NCBI GenBank assembly: GCA_027028245.1
Contig: JALVJO010000169.1
Span: forward strand, 1 to 54,352
DNA: 54,352 nucleotides
Direction of reading: 5' to 3'
Origin: Deltaproteobacteria bacterium
GTDB lineage: Bacteria; Desulfobacterota; Dissulfuribacteria; Dissulfuribacterales; QOAL01
Shown here: positions 17,983-26,162 of the stretch, piece after piece
How the letters are laid out: the number at the start of each line of letters is the position of its first letter
Position numbering within the stretch: position 1 is the first letter of the stretch
Translations under genes and position numbers: made by a program
Notes under the pieces: generated by a model
Databases searched by the model: none
The model's input: only the letters and a program-made list of their open reading frames with translations
Told to the model about the DNA's origin: nothing

Positions 17983-19773
17983 ATGAAACAGGAATATATC
18001 AGGAACGTGGCCATCATTGCCCACGTGGATCATGGCAAGACCACGCTGGTAGACCAGCTTTTCCGCCAGAGCGGGATGTTCCGGGAGAATCAGGAGGTGG
18101 CTGAACGCCTCATGGATTCCATGGATCTTGAAAGGGAAAGAGGGATCACCATTGCATCCAAGAACGGTGCTTACTCCTACGGTGATTACAGGATAAACAT
18201 CATAGACACCCCGGGACATGCAGATTTCGGAGGCCAGGTGGAAAGGGTGCTGCGCATGGCAGACGGTGCACTGCTGCTGGTGGATGCCCAGGAAGGCCCA
18301 ATGCCCCAGACGTTTTTCGTGGTCAAAAAGGCCCTGGCGGCAAACCTGCCCATCCTGGTGGTGGTGAACAAGATAGACAAGGATGCGGCACGCTGCGACT
18401 GGTGTGTGGACCAGGTGTTTGACCTGCTTGCCAGGCTTGATGCTCCCGATGAGACCCTTGATTTTCCAGTGGTATACGGTTCTGCAAAGCTTGGCTGTAT
18501 GGTCTCTGACCCGGAGGAAACACCTGTTCCCGGAAGGGGCATGGAGCTTGTCTCAGAGATGATATTAAAACATGTCCCTCCTCCCACGGGAGACCCTGAA
18601 AACCCCCTTCAGCTGCAGATCAATACCATAGATTATTCGCCTTATCTGGGCAGGCTCGGTATCGGGAAGCTTGTCAACGGCACACTCAGCATCAACGATT
18701 CAGTGGTGGTGGCAAGAAGGGACGGAAGCATAGGGCCTGTAAGGATTACCAAGATCTTTGGTTTCCAAGGCAACAGGCAGGTTCCCCTGGAAAGGGCATT
18801 TACAGGCGATATTATAGCAGTGGCAGGCATGGAAGACGTTACCGTGGGGGTGACCTTCACAGACCCGGAGGACCCTAGGCCACTTCCCCTTATAGAGATT
18901 GATCCCCCTACGATTTCCATGAATTTCATTCCCAATGATGCACCCTTTGCCGGGCAGGACGGCCGGTTCGTGACATCCCGGCACCTGGAGGAGCGGCTTG
19001 CCCGGGAGACACTGGCAGACGTGGCCCTTCGTGTTGAGCCCCTGGCGGAAGGAGTGGGTTTTAGGGTTTCGGGCAGGGGAGAGCTTCATCTTTCCATTCT
19101 CATAGAAAAGATGAGAAGAGAAGGGTATGAATTCCAGGTTTCCAGGCCCAGGGTGATAATGAAGGAAGAGGACGGCCGCACACTGGAACCCTACGAGGAA
19201 CTTACAGTGGACGTGGATGAGAATTACCAGGGAGCAGTCATTGAAAAACTAGGCAGGCTTAAGGGCGTGCTCGAGGACATGCAGGTGGAAAACGGCATGG
19301 TACGCATGGTATTCAAGATCCCCACCCGGGGCCTATTGGGCTATCGCTCCCAGTTTCTTACAGATACCAGGGGCATGGGAACAATGAATTACGTGTTTTC
19401 ACACTGGGGACCTTATGCCGGGGAGATACAGAACCGAACAAGCGGGGTCATGATAGTAAAGGAAAACTGCACCAGCGTGGCCTATGCCCTTTTCAACCTC
19501 CAGGACCGCGGCAAACTCTTCATAAGACCGGGTCAGGAGCTTTACAAGGGGCAGATAATAGGTGAGCACTGTAGGGCATCAGACCTTGTGGTGAATCCGG
19601 CCAAGGGAAAGAAGCTGACAAACATGAGGGCCTCGGGCTCCGACGAGGCAGTGGTGCTTTCGCCTCATCTTGAGATGACCCTTGAAGACTGCATTTCCTA
19701 CGTGAACGACGATGAGCTGGTGGAGGTAACCCCCAAGGCTGTAAGGCTAAGAAAGCCCCTTGGGTGCCATTAG
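17983..19773 (+). CDS. typA: Ribosome-associated GTPase TypA/BipA
   Basis: A 596-residue translational GTPase of the EF-G family that assists 50S assembly and stress adaptation. The G1 motif AHVDHGKTT is near residues 10-18, DTPGHADFGG (G3) and NKIDKD (G4) follow, then domain II, two EF-G-like alpha/beta domains and the BipA C-terminal domain with NMRASGSDE. The start ATG at 17983 follows AGGAGG four bases upstream; another ATG at 17979 opens a different, short frame. The 253 bp before it (17729-17982) show no convincing gene. Confidence 0.97.
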   Translation: MKQEYIRNVAIIAHVDHGKTTLVDQLFRQSGMFRENQEVAERLMDSMDLERERGITIASKNGAYSYGDYRINIIDTPGHADFGGQVERVLRMADGALLLVDAQEGPMPQTFFVVKKALAANLPILVVVNKIDKDAARCDWCVDQVFDLLARLDAPDETLDFPVVYGSAKLGCMVSDPEETPVPGRGMELVSEMILKHVPPPTGDPENPLQLQINTIDYSPYLGRLGIGKLVNGTLSINDSVVVARRDGSIGPVRITKIFGFQGNRQVPLERAFTGDIIAVAGMEDVTVGVTFTDPEDPRPLPLIEIDPPTISMNFIPNDAPFAGQDGRFVTSRHLEERLARETLADVALRVEPLAEGVGFRVSGRGELHLSILIEKMRREGYEFQVSRPRVIMKEEDGRTLEPYEELTVDVDENYQGAVIEKLGRLKGVLEDMQVENGMVRMVFKIPTRGLLGYRSQFLTDTRGMGTMNYVFSHWGPYAGEIQNRTSGVMIVKENCTSVAYALFNLQDRGKLFIRPGQELYKGQIIGEHCRASDLVVNPAKGKKLTNMRASGSDEAVVLSPHLEMTLEDCISYVNDDELVEVTPKAVRLRKPLGCH

Positions 19774-19827
19774 CATGGTTTTAGCCCGGGAAAAAGAAGG
19801 GGCCTGTAACAAAGTATATTCGGCTTT

Positions 19828-20508
19828 TCAGCAGGTCAGCTTCTCCAGGGCCATGGCGGCGGCATCTGCCACGGAGATTTCCCTTAGTTCCATATCAAGG
19901 TAGAGCTTGAACATCCTCCTGTCAGAAAGCATGTTCGCTATTTCATCGCAGAATTCCTTTTTGCCTGCAAAGCCCAGGGCAAGGGCTGCAAGGGCGCGTG
20001 ATTCTGCATCATTGTCTTTGAGATAATCCTTTACCAGCCTGGCACAGTCTATTTCATTGAATATGTCCGGGCGGCTCTGGGCAAGGCGCATCAGGCCCCA
20101 TAGGGCGCCGCGTCTCAGGGGCAGGTATTCAAGGTAATTTCCCTCTTCCCAGATGTAGGAAAGGAGTATGCGGCTGTATTCTTCTGCCAGGACGGCGTTA
20201 TTGGCCATTGCCTCTGCCATTGCCTCTGGAGCGCCCCAGCCAATGCCTCCGGATTCATCATTGAGGCTCCACATAAGCCTTCTCATGATGATCCTGGCAT
20301 CTTCCATCTCGGCGCCTGCGATCCTGTTCATCACCCTGCCAAAGGCAGTAAGGGCATGCCAGCGCTGAAGGGAGTCTGTCTTGTAGAAGGTCTGTATGAG
20401 GGGCTGAACCACCTTTTTAGGCGGTACTGTCTCGACGAATTCAAGAAGGTGCAGGAGATCGCCATCTTTCAGGATGGCCTTGACCTCCTGCCTTATTTTT
20501 CTGCTCAT
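19828..20508 (-). CDS. HEAT-repeat protein, DVU0298-like
   Basis: A 226-residue helical protein with repeat-like helix pairs (VVQPLIQTFYK, LRRGALWGLMRLAQ, SRALAALALGFAGK), as in HEAT/PBS-lyase repeat scaffolds. The segments WSLNDESGGIGWGAPEAM and NYLEYLPLRRGALWG match what I recall of the DVU0298 family from sulfate reducers. HEAT scaffolds mediate protein contacts; the partner is not known. It begins one base after the stop of the 109-residue protein upstream and is the last gene of the oxygen-defence strand. Confidence 0.7.
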   Translation of the reverse strand: MSRKIRQEVKAILKDGDLLHLLEFVETVPPKKVVQPLIQTFYKTDSLQRWHALTAFGRVMNRIAGAEMEDARIIMRRLMWSLNDESGGIGWGAPEAMAEAMANNAVLAEEYSRILLSYIWEEGNYLEYLPLRRGALWGLMRLAQSRPDIFNEIDCARLVKDYLKDNDAESRALAALALGFAGKKEFCDEIANMLSDRRMFKLYLDMELREISVADAAAMALEKLTC

Positions 20509-20509
20509 A

Positions 20510-20839
20510 TCAATCCATTGGTTCCATTTCCTTGCCGCAGCAAAGGGGGACCGGCTGGCCTGCTTGGCAGTTCATGTACTTGTTGCATACTGAACAATAA
20601 TAAGTGCATTCCCTTTCCACTGTCTTTTCCTGGGAATAGGTGGTGGCACCGCCCTTTACCCCCTCTATGTGGAACCTGGCTACCTTGTCGTGACCGGGCA
20701 CGAAATTGCCCATGGGCACTATCTTTTTGTTGTCGCCGTAACAGTCAACAACCACCTTCCACAATACTTCCAGGGATGCCTCTTCCTGGGGAGATTCAGG
20801 CGTGAACTCCACCACATTTCTGTCAACTTCTATCTTCAT
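20510..20839 (-). CDS. Small protein with rubredoxin-like Cys cluster, function unknown
   Basis: A 109-residue protein, not recognised. The C-terminal 40 residues contain the cysteine pattern YYCSVCNKYMNC and a closing CCGKEME, which looks like a zinc or iron knuckle; the CCG end resembles the desulfoferrodoxin N-terminal iron site at 23129-23503. The N-terminal part is beta-rich with no cysteine. Position between flavodiiron protein (20 bp upstream) and a HEAT protein suggests cotranscription with the oxygen-defence genes. Confidence 0.6.
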   Translation of the reverse strand: MKIEVDRNVVEFTPESPQEEASLEVLWKVVVDCYGDNKKIVPMGNFVPGHDKVARFHIEGVKGGATTYSQEKTVERECTYYCSVCNKYMNCQAGQPVPLCCGKEMEPMD

Positions 20840-20859
20840 AACTACTGCAGCTCCGTTGT

Positions 20860-22062
20860 TTACTGGTTGTCTACCGCTTCCTTGACCTTTTCACCCATGA
20901 GTTTTCCAAGCTCCCAGCATTTCTTCAGATCATCATGGGTTGGCACATACTTGACCTTTATTCCTTCATGGATGAGTTCGAATTTCATCTCTTCCATGGC
21001 CTTGTTCATGTGTTTCACAGATTCACCGCTCCAGCCGAATGAGCCGAATGCTGCGCCGAGCTTCCGGGCTGGTCTCAGGCCCTTCATGTACATGAGGTAT
21101 CCGGCCATGCGCGGGAGCAGCCCGTTATTCAGGGTGGGACACCCAAGGCATATTCCCTTGGCATCCAGGAGTTCGGCCATTACATCGCTTCTATGGTTGA
21201 CGCTGAGATCCAGCAGCTGCATGCTCGTTCCCGTGGATTCAATGCCATCGGCAACAGCCTTTGCCATCATCTCGGTGGAATGCCACATGGTGTCATAGAC
21301 CACCAGGGCCTTCTTGGCTGCCTTGTGGCTGGACCAATCCCTGTATGCCTGGAGTATCTTGTCGATGTGGGTGCGCCAGATTACCCCGTGGTCCGGGGCT
21401 ATCATGTCTACTTCAAGGCCGATTTCTGCCACGTGATCCAAGAGCTTTCTCACCTGGGGCGAATAAAGGTAGAGGATGTTGGCGTAGTATTTCTTGGCCT
21501 GATACATGAGCTCGGAAAGATCCACCTCGTCATCGAATCGTTCACTGGTGCCCAGGTGCTGGCCGAATCCGTCCTGGGAGATCAGGAGTTTTTCTTCCGG
21601 GATGTACGAAAACATGCTGTCAGGCCAGTGGAGCATCCTGGTTTCCATGAACTGGATGGTCCTGTTGCCCACTGGGATGGACTCATTGTTTTCAATGATA
21701 TGGTAGGGCCAGTCCGGCTTGTGAAAATGCGAAAGCAGGTTCTTGTGCCCCATCTTGGAGCAGATGATCTTTTCAGGCTTTACCATCTCCACGATCTTGG
21801 GCAGGGAGCCGGTATGATCCATTTCCACATGGTTTACCACGATGTAGTCTATCTTTTCAGGGTCGATAACCGTCCTGATCCTGTGCACCAGGTCTGAACA
21901 GAGGTTGTGCTTTACTGTGTCAAAGAGCACGTTCTTTTCGCCGAGCATAAGATAGGCATTATAGGTGGAGCCGCGGTAGGTGGAATATCCGTGAAAATCC
22001 CTGACCAGCCAGTCCACTGCGCCGACCCAGAAGATGTCTTTTTTAATCTCATAAACTTGCAT
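20860..22062 (-). CDS. roo: Flavodiiron protein (rubredoxin:oxygen oxidoreductase)
   Basis: A 400-residue A-type flavodiiron protein reducing O2 to water (some also reduce NO) with electrons from rubredoxin. The N-terminal metallo-beta-lactamase-like domain has the diiron motif HxExDH at 78-83 (HVEMDH), and further ligands are expected in MLHWPDS and APDHG. The C-terminal flavodoxin domain starts near residue 255 (KALVVYDTMWHSTEMMA, GCPTLNNG). I chose ATG at 22062 because AAGGAGAAACAG lies directly upstream; seven more in-frame codons upstream lack such a site. The gene just upstream encodes rubredoxin, its natural donor. Confidence 0.95.
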   Translation of the reverse strand: MQVYEIKKDIFWVGAVDWLVRDFHGYSTYRGSTYNAYLMLGEKNVLFDTVKHNLCSDLVHRIRTVIDPEKIDYIVVNHVEMDHTGSLPKIVEMVKPEKIICSKMGHKNLLSHFHKPDWPYHIIENNESIPVGNRTIQFMETRMLHWPDSMFSYIPEEKLLISQDGFGQHLGTSERFDDEVDLSELMYQAKKYYANILYLYSPQVRKLLDHVAEIGLEVDMIAPDHGVIWRTHIDKILQAYRDWSSHKAAKKALVVYDTMWHSTEMMAKAVADGIESTGTSMQLLDLSVNHRSDVMAELLDAKGICLGCPTLNNGLLPRMAGYLMYMKGLRPARKLGAAFGSFGWSGESVKHMNKAMEEMKFELIHEGIKVKYVPTHDDLKKCWELGKLMGEKVKEAVDNQ

Positions 22063-22086
22063 AGCTGTTTCTCCTTGTAGCAAACA

Positions 22087-22248
22087 TCAGTCTGCAGGTT
22101 CAAACTGGTCCTTGGAGGCTCCGCAGATAGGGCATGTCCAGTCGTCCGGAACCTTTTCAAAGTCCGTCCCGGGCTCAACTCCGTTGTCCGGATCGCCGTT
22201 TTCAGGGTCGTATATATATCCACATACTGAACATCTGTATTTTTTCAT
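22087..22248 (-). CDS. Rubredoxin (type I)
   Basis: A 53-residue protein, [18 protein letters not shown] at the start and TCPICGAS near the end, with the two CX2C knuckles that bind one Fe(Cys)4 centre. It is short, acidic and cytosolic. It lies 24 bp upstream of the flavodiiron protein and very probably donates electrons to it for O2 reduction, and perhaps to desulfoferrodoxin and rubrerythrin in the same locus. Confidence 0.95.
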   Translation of the reverse strand: MKKYRCSVCGYIYDPENGDPDNGVEPGTDFEKVPDDWTCPICGASKDQFEPAD

Positions 22249-22328
22249 GGTGTTGTCCTCTCTTTTTTTAAGTTTTTTATTTCAAGGGGCAGAGGGCAGG
22301 CCCATCCGGGCCGCCCCCTGCAGCTGGG

Positions 22329-22556
22329 TTATGCATTCGCCTTGGCTTCGGCATTTTCCTCTGCCACGGAACCCGGGCCTGCCAAGGGCTTGAACATGGC
22401 CTTGGAGGCCCCGCAAATCGGGCACTTCCAGTCATCAGGAAGGTCCTCGAACTTGGTTCCCTTGGGAATTTTACCCTTTCTGTCCCCCTTGTCAGGGTTG
22501 TAGATATAACCGCAGTTAAGGGTCTGGCACTGATACATTTCTTCAGGTGTTGCCAT
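22329..22556 (-). CDS. Rubredoxin-2 type with CX4C first knuckle
   Basis: A 75-residue rubredoxin with an unusual first knuckle, CQTLNC (CX4C), and a normal second knuckle CPICGASK. The CX4C form is known from the rubredoxin-2 of Desulfovibrio species. A 20-residue Ala/Glu-rich tail follows the fold. AAGGAG is eight bases upstream of the ATG. The 80-bp gap to the next rubredoxin contains an imperfect GC-rich inverted repeat (about 22291-22320). Confidence 0.92.
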   Translation of the reverse strand: MATPEEMYQCQTLNCGYIYNPDKGDRKGKIPKGTKFEDLPDDWKCPICGASKAMFKPLAGPGSVAEENAEAKANA

Positions 22557-22607
22557 CTTCTTTCTCCTTGCTCTGTTTACGGGTTCTTCTGGATATTCAT
22601 GTCTCTT

Positions 22608-23123
22608 TTAGGCAGCAGGCATGGGGATTGGAAGGGCCCTCTGGCCAAGTTCCCTATCCACCATGAAAAGGCCGCCGCCTTCTTTTGCACCGGCGAGCTT
22701 CAGTTTCTGGACAACTCCGCTGGCCGAGGCCTCCTCTTCCACCTGTTCGCTTACAAACCACTGCAGGAAGATCTGGGTGGCGTGATCCTTTTCCTCAATG
22801 GCCAGGTTCATGAGGTCATTTATGAGGCTTGTGACCAGCTGCTCGTGTTCATAGGCATGTTCAAAGACGGCCAGTGCAGAGTCCCACTCCTTTTGGGGGG
22901 CCTTTATGGTATCAAGCAGTACCCTGCCGCCCCTTTCTATGACAAAGTCATAGATCTTCATGGCATGTATCATCTCTTCCTGGGTCTGAGCCTTCATCCA
23001 GTTGGCACAGCCTTCCAGGTCGACGCTTTCAAAATAAGATGCCATGGAAAGATAGAGATAGGCGGAATACATCTCTGCGTTGATCTGTTTGTTCAGGGCC
23101 TTTTCCATTTTTTCACTCAACAT
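22608..23123 (-). CDS. ftnA: Ferritin
   Basis: A 171-residue non-haem ferritin with a four-helix bundle. Ferroxidase ligands are visible: Glu in [14 protein letters not shown], the ExxH in QEEMIHAMK, and the Glu/Gln of helices C and D ([13 protein letters not shown]). The family forms 24-subunit cages that oxidise and store iron, removing Fe(II) that would drive Fenton chemistry. The C-terminal Pro/Met-rich tail is unusual. It is five bases downstream of desulfoferrodoxin, so cotranscription is likely. Confidence 0.95.
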   Translation of the reverse strand: MLSEKMEKALNKQINAEMYSAYLYLSMASYFESVDLEGCANWMKAQTQEEMIHAMKIYDFVIERGGRVLLDTIKAPQKEWDSALAVFEHAYEHEQLVTSLINDLMNLAIEEKDHATQIFLQWFVSEQVEEEASASGVVQKLKLAGAKEGGGLFMVDRELGQRALPIPMPAA

Positions 23124-23128
23124 GGCCT

Positions 23129-23503
23129 TTAGCTCCTCCAGAGTCCGTGGAGATTGCAGTAGGCCCTGGCAGTCACCTCTGTGGCATCTGTGCAGAAGGA
23201 GGCTTCAGGAGCATCTCCGGGTTTCAGGAATAGGCGCTGTGAAACGTCACCTGCAACCAGCTCTATCCATTCTATATAATGCTTGTCTTCCATGGGATGG
23301 GCCGCGCTTCCAACCTTGACCTTGTAGCCTTTGTCCGTCTTTTCCACCACAGGAACGTGTTTTTCCTGGGCTGCATCAGTGGAATTTTCGCTCATAAGAG
23401 TCATGTCCTGTCCGCAGCAGACCAGGGTTCCGCCGCCTTCGTGAACCATTTCCACCATGTTTCCACAGATCTCGCACTTGTATACTTCCATCTTTTTAGT
23501 CAT
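23129..23503 (-). CDS. dfx: Desulfoferrodoxin (two-iron superoxide reductase)
   Basis: A 124-residue class I superoxide reductase. Residues 1-36 form the desulforedoxin-like domain with the Fe(Cys)4 site (KCEICG and VCCGQD). The C-terminal domain carries the catalytic Fe(His)4Cys centre: [18 protein letters not shown] and YCNLHGLW. It reduces superoxide to hydrogen peroxide in the cytosol without making O2. The start ATG at 23503 follows AAGGAG by eight bases; a longer open frame upstream overlaps the intergenic hairpin and is not coding. Confidence 0.96.
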   Translation of the reverse strand: MTKKMEVYKCEICGNMVEMVHEGGGTLVCCGQDMTLMSENSTDAAQEKHVPVVEKTDKGYKVKVGSAAHPMEDKHYIEWIELVAGDVSQRLFLKPGDAPEASFCTDATEVTARAYCNLHGLWRS

Positions 23504-23594
23504 TGTCTTTCTCCTTTTTTCGCGGTTTTTTAGACCGAAACACCACGGCCCCGTAAATCTCCGGGCCTGCGATGCGTGATATTTTTGGGGGATA

Positions 23595-23617
23595 AGGGGT
23601 GCCTGCCTGACACCCCT
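23595..23617 (-). other. Intercistronic hairpin between exported SOR and desulfoferrodoxin genes
   Basis: AGGGGTG and CACCCCT form a perfect 7-bp stem around a 9-nt loop in the 122-bp gap. No U-run follows, so it is more likely an mRNA processing or stability structure than a terminator. Confidence 0.5.
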
Positions 23618-23625
23618 GTGTCTTC

Positions 23626-24072
23626 TTAAATAACGTTTACCTTGACAGACTCTCCTGTCCAGGTGCCGTGCAGGTTGCACCGGATGACGGCTCTCAGTTC
23701 AGAAGGAGCCTGCAGCCTTATCCTGAAACATCCGTCAGGAGAGGTGATTCCACCTGCCTGGTTGTCGATTTCACTAACCTCTTTTCCATTGACAAGGAGC
23801 TTGATCTCGTCAATCCAGTGACCAGGGGTTGAGGGATGTGGAATCATGAAACCCACCTTGACCCTTACATCGAACCATTCGTCTTTTTTTGCCTGTGCAG
23901 GCGCTTCGACCAGCGGAACGTGTTTCTTCTCAAGGGTCGAGGGATTCTTGGGATCCTTAAGGGTCTGGGGAGGCTGATCCGTATCTGCACGCCCTGTGGC
24001 CGGCAGAACTGCCAAAGACATGGCAGCCCCGCCGATTATTGCCGTGTTTTTTAGGAATTCGCGTCTTTTCAT
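23626..24072 (-). CDS. Tat-exported one-iron superoxide reductase (neelaredoxin type)
   Basis: A 148-residue protein with a twin-arginine signal peptide ([18 protein letters not shown], cleavage near ATGRA) followed by a class II superoxide reductase domain. Centre II ligands are visible as KKHVPLVE (Glu/Lys lid and His), [11 protein letters not shown] (two His) and RCNLHGTW (Cys and His). It lacks the N-terminal Fe(Cys)4 domain of desulfoferrodoxin. It should remove superoxide in the periplasm. The upstream gene, 16 bp away, is a pentahaem cytochrome that could supply electrons. Confidence 0.9.
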   Translation of the reverse strand: MKRREFLKNTAIIGGAAMSLAVLPATGRADTDQPPQTLKDPKNPSTLEKKHVPLVEAPAQAKKDEWFDVRVKVGFMIPHPSTPGHWIDEIKLLVNGKEVSEIDNQAGGITSPDGCFRIRLQAPSELRAVIRCNLHGTWTGESVKVNVI

Positions 24073-24088
24073 TTTTGTTTTATCCCTG

Positions 24089-25423
24089 TCATCTTACGTT
24101 CAGGTTAATTTCAGTGCTGTTTACAAGTATTGGTGCGTACTCGCTTTCCGGCAGCTTGAAAAATTCGCCTACCGAGCTTGGTATCTGGCTGTAATACAGG
24201 TTCGCCTTGATGGTCAGTTTCCCCTTCAAATCCGCCGGAATGGTCCAGCTGTAGTCTTCAGTCACGGTCTCCTTGGGTTTGATCCTGTAGTCAACAAGGG
24301 TGTTGTCCTTGGTATACCACTGGCAGATCGTCATGCGGCCCTTGGGGTCGAAGAAGGGGTGCCTGAAGATCCTGGCCCCGTCAGGTACGTTTCCGTCCCT
24401 TTTCAGGCCCTTGAAATCCTTGATTTCCATGATCTCTCCAATGGCCTGGTATGCCATGGCCGAGGAGTCAGCGATGGTGTATTCTTCACCCTTGAATCCC
24501 TTCTTGGAAACAGGTACAGGGTATTTCTTGCCGTTTGCATCCACTGCCCATACTTCTAACCACAGCATGCGTTCCTCAGTAGAGCCCGAAGGTATGGGAT
24601 GGCCGGCCTTGCCGTTAAAGAGCTTTGCCTGGAACTTGACGGCTTCTCCAGCCTTGGCTTCCCCTGGTGCCCCTTCGATCTTGAGGTCAACCGCTCCTGC
24701 AAGCTGTGTTGCAGAGTGGGAACCCAGGAATGTGTGGTGTGCCACATCCTTTCTTTCCTTGCCGCCTCCGGCAGACTTACCAGGGGCCTTGGGCATGTGG
24801 CAGTCCTGGCAAACCCTACCTTCCTTGGCGTAGGGCCCTTCTTTCCATTCCCTGTAGGTGGCCTTTACCCATGCACCGTATGGGCTCTGCTCGTCATGGC
24901 AGGTAGCACACATCTCAGCACTCTTGTGAAATTCACTGTATGCCGTCTTGTGCATGGGGGATACAGCATCCTTTCTCGGGCCTCGTTTTAGGTTTCCAGG
25001 CTCTATGTTGAAGCTGAAATTAAAGGGAACCTTTTCAGAGGTGCCGGTTATGTTGTGGCAGACCTCGCAGGATACCCCTTCATTGGCCCTTGTGTCCTGA
25101 TGAGCCGGTTTTGGCGGAATGTCCCCTGACAGAAAGGCAAGTGGGCTGTGACATGCTATGCAGCCGGCCTTTACGCCTGCCACCTTTTCGAGTTTCTGGG
25201 AATGGGGCAGGGCAAGCTTGAAATACTCCACCTGGTCCCACTCATGGGTATAGCTTTTTGACATGAGGGTGTCCTTCCATTCCTTGTAGATCTGCCTGTG
25301 GCACATGCCGCACTTCTTGGGTTCTTTGAAATCGGCATATTTGCAGCAGCCCATCTTGGCTGCAAATGCCGCGCAGGGCAGAGCCAATAATAAAGCTGTC
25401 AGAATCGCAAGTTTTCTTAGCAT
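24089..25423 (-). CDS. Periplasmic pentahaem c-type cytochrome, cytochrome c554-like
   Basis: A 444-residue exported protein. I place the start at ATG 25423 (MLRKLAILTALLL...AFA signal peptide) because GGAGGAAGGAAAG precedes it; an upstream in-frame ATG lacks a signal peptide start. Five CXXCH motifs lie in the first 250 residues: CGMCH, CIACH, CEVCH, CATCH and CQDCH. The C-terminal 200 residues are haem-free and beta-rich, an arrangement seen in cytochrome c554/multihaem proteins of sulfur and nitrogen bacteria. Position between peroxiredoxin and exported superoxide reductase suggests a role as electron donor in periplasmic oxygen defence. Confidence 0.88.
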   Translation of the reverse strand: MLRKLAILTALLLALPCAAFAAKMGCCKYADFKEPKKCGMCHRQIYKEWKDTLMSKSYTHEWDQVEYFKLALPHSQKLEKVAGVKAGCIACHSPLAFLSGDIPPKPAHQDTRANEGVSCEVCHNITGTSEKVPFNFSFNIEPGNLKRGPRKDAVSPMHKTAYSEFHKSAEMCATCHDEQSPYGAWVKATYREWKEGPYAKEGRVCQDCHMPKAPGKSAGGGKERKDVAHHTFLGSHSATQLAGAVDLKIEGAPGEAKAGEAVKFQAKLFNGKAGHPIPSGSTEERMLWLEVWAVDANGKKYPVPVSKKGFKGEEYTIADSSAMAYQAIGEIMEIKDFKGLKRDGNVPDGARIFRHPFFDPKGRMTICQWYTKDNTLVDYRIKPKETVTEDYSWTIPADLKGKLTIKANLYYSQIPSSVGEFFKLPESEYAPILVNSTEINLNVR

Positions 25424-25461
25424 CTTTCCTTCCTCCATTTTTTCCTGGTGTTGTTGAACTT

Positions 25462-25492
25462 CCCGGTTCTTCAAACGATGAAAAGAACCGGG
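25462..25492 (-). other. Strong intercistronic hairpin between peroxiredoxin and cytochrome genes
   Basis: CCCGGTTCTT pairs perfectly with AAGAACCGGG (10 bp) around an 11-nt loop, 9 nt after the peroxiredoxin stop. There is no U-tract, so it may be a processing or 3'-end protection site that sets different mRNA levels within the operon. Confidence 0.6.
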
Positions 25493-25501
25493 TTTAACCT
25501 T

Positions 25502-26095
25502 CTATTTGGCGTGCTTGGCCAGGTATTCTGCAACACCTTCTGCAGTGGGCTTCATGGCCTCTTCACCGGGCTTCCAGTTTGCAGGGCAGACCTCGCCTAC
25601 GGATTCGTGGTGCTGAAGTGCTTCGAGGATCCTGAGGGCCTCGTCAAAGTTCCTGCCCAGGGGAAGGTCGTTTACAAGGTTGTGCCTGATGATGCCTTCC
25701 TTGTCTATGAGAAACAGGCCGCGCAGGGCAATTCCGGCATCCTCCAGGAGCACGCCGTAAGACAGGGATATCTTCTTGTTAAGATCTGAAACCAGCGGGT
25801 ATTTTATGCGGCCTATGCCGCCCTTTTCCACGGGGGTCTGCCTCCATGCAAAGTGGCTGTAAGGTGAGTCCACTGATATTCCCAGCACTTCGCAGTTTTT
25901 CTCCTTGAATTTGTCGATTGCCTTGTCCAAGGCAATTATTTCTGTGGGTCAGACAAAGGTAAAGTCCAGGGGGTAAAAGAAGAGCAAGACGTATTTCCCC
26001 CTGTAAGATGAAAGGGTGACATCCTGTATGGAGTCATCAGGCATGACTGCTTGAGCTGTAAAATCCGGGGCCTCTTTGGTAACCATGGTACACAT
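25502..26095 (-). CDS. Selenocysteine-containing 2-Cys peroxiredoxin (UGA at catalytic position)
   Basis: With the in-frame UGA at 25951-25949 read as selenocysteine, this is a 197-residue AhpC/Prx1-type peroxiredoxin. Residue 49 replaces the peroxidatic Cys in the universal FTFVCPTE motif (here FTFV-U-PTE). The resolving Cys is present in GEVCPANW, and [10 protein letters not shown] follows the expected order. It should reduce H2O2 and organic peroxides. ATG at 26095 ([12 protein letters not shown]) follows GGAGGAG. A hairpin fitting a SECIS lies after UGA. Sec peroxiredoxins are known, for example in Peptoclostridium acidaminophilum. A decoder missing selenocysteine would show two broken fragments here. 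Confidence 0.93.
25917..25951 (-). promoter_or_regulatory. SECIS element of the peroxiredoxin
   Basis: Twelve nucleotides after UGA, ATTGCCTT pairs perfectly with AAGGCAAT (8 bp) around loop GGAC, so the loop begins at nucleotide 21. G at the first loop positions and the spacing fit bacterial SECIS elements recognised by SelB. The loop shares GGA with the cytochrome hairpin. Confidence 0.85.
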
Positions 26096-26162
26096 GTTTT
26101 TCTCCTCCTTTTTTCCTTGTGCGTATTTTTCAAAACGATTTTTTTATTTTTATAAACATGGT

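Noticed and set aside
17865-18104. Small plus-strand gene upstream of typA
   Set aside because: The frame runs into the typA coding region out of phase and has no recognisable features. An ATG at 17979 belongs to it, but AGGAGG also fits the in-frame typA ATG.
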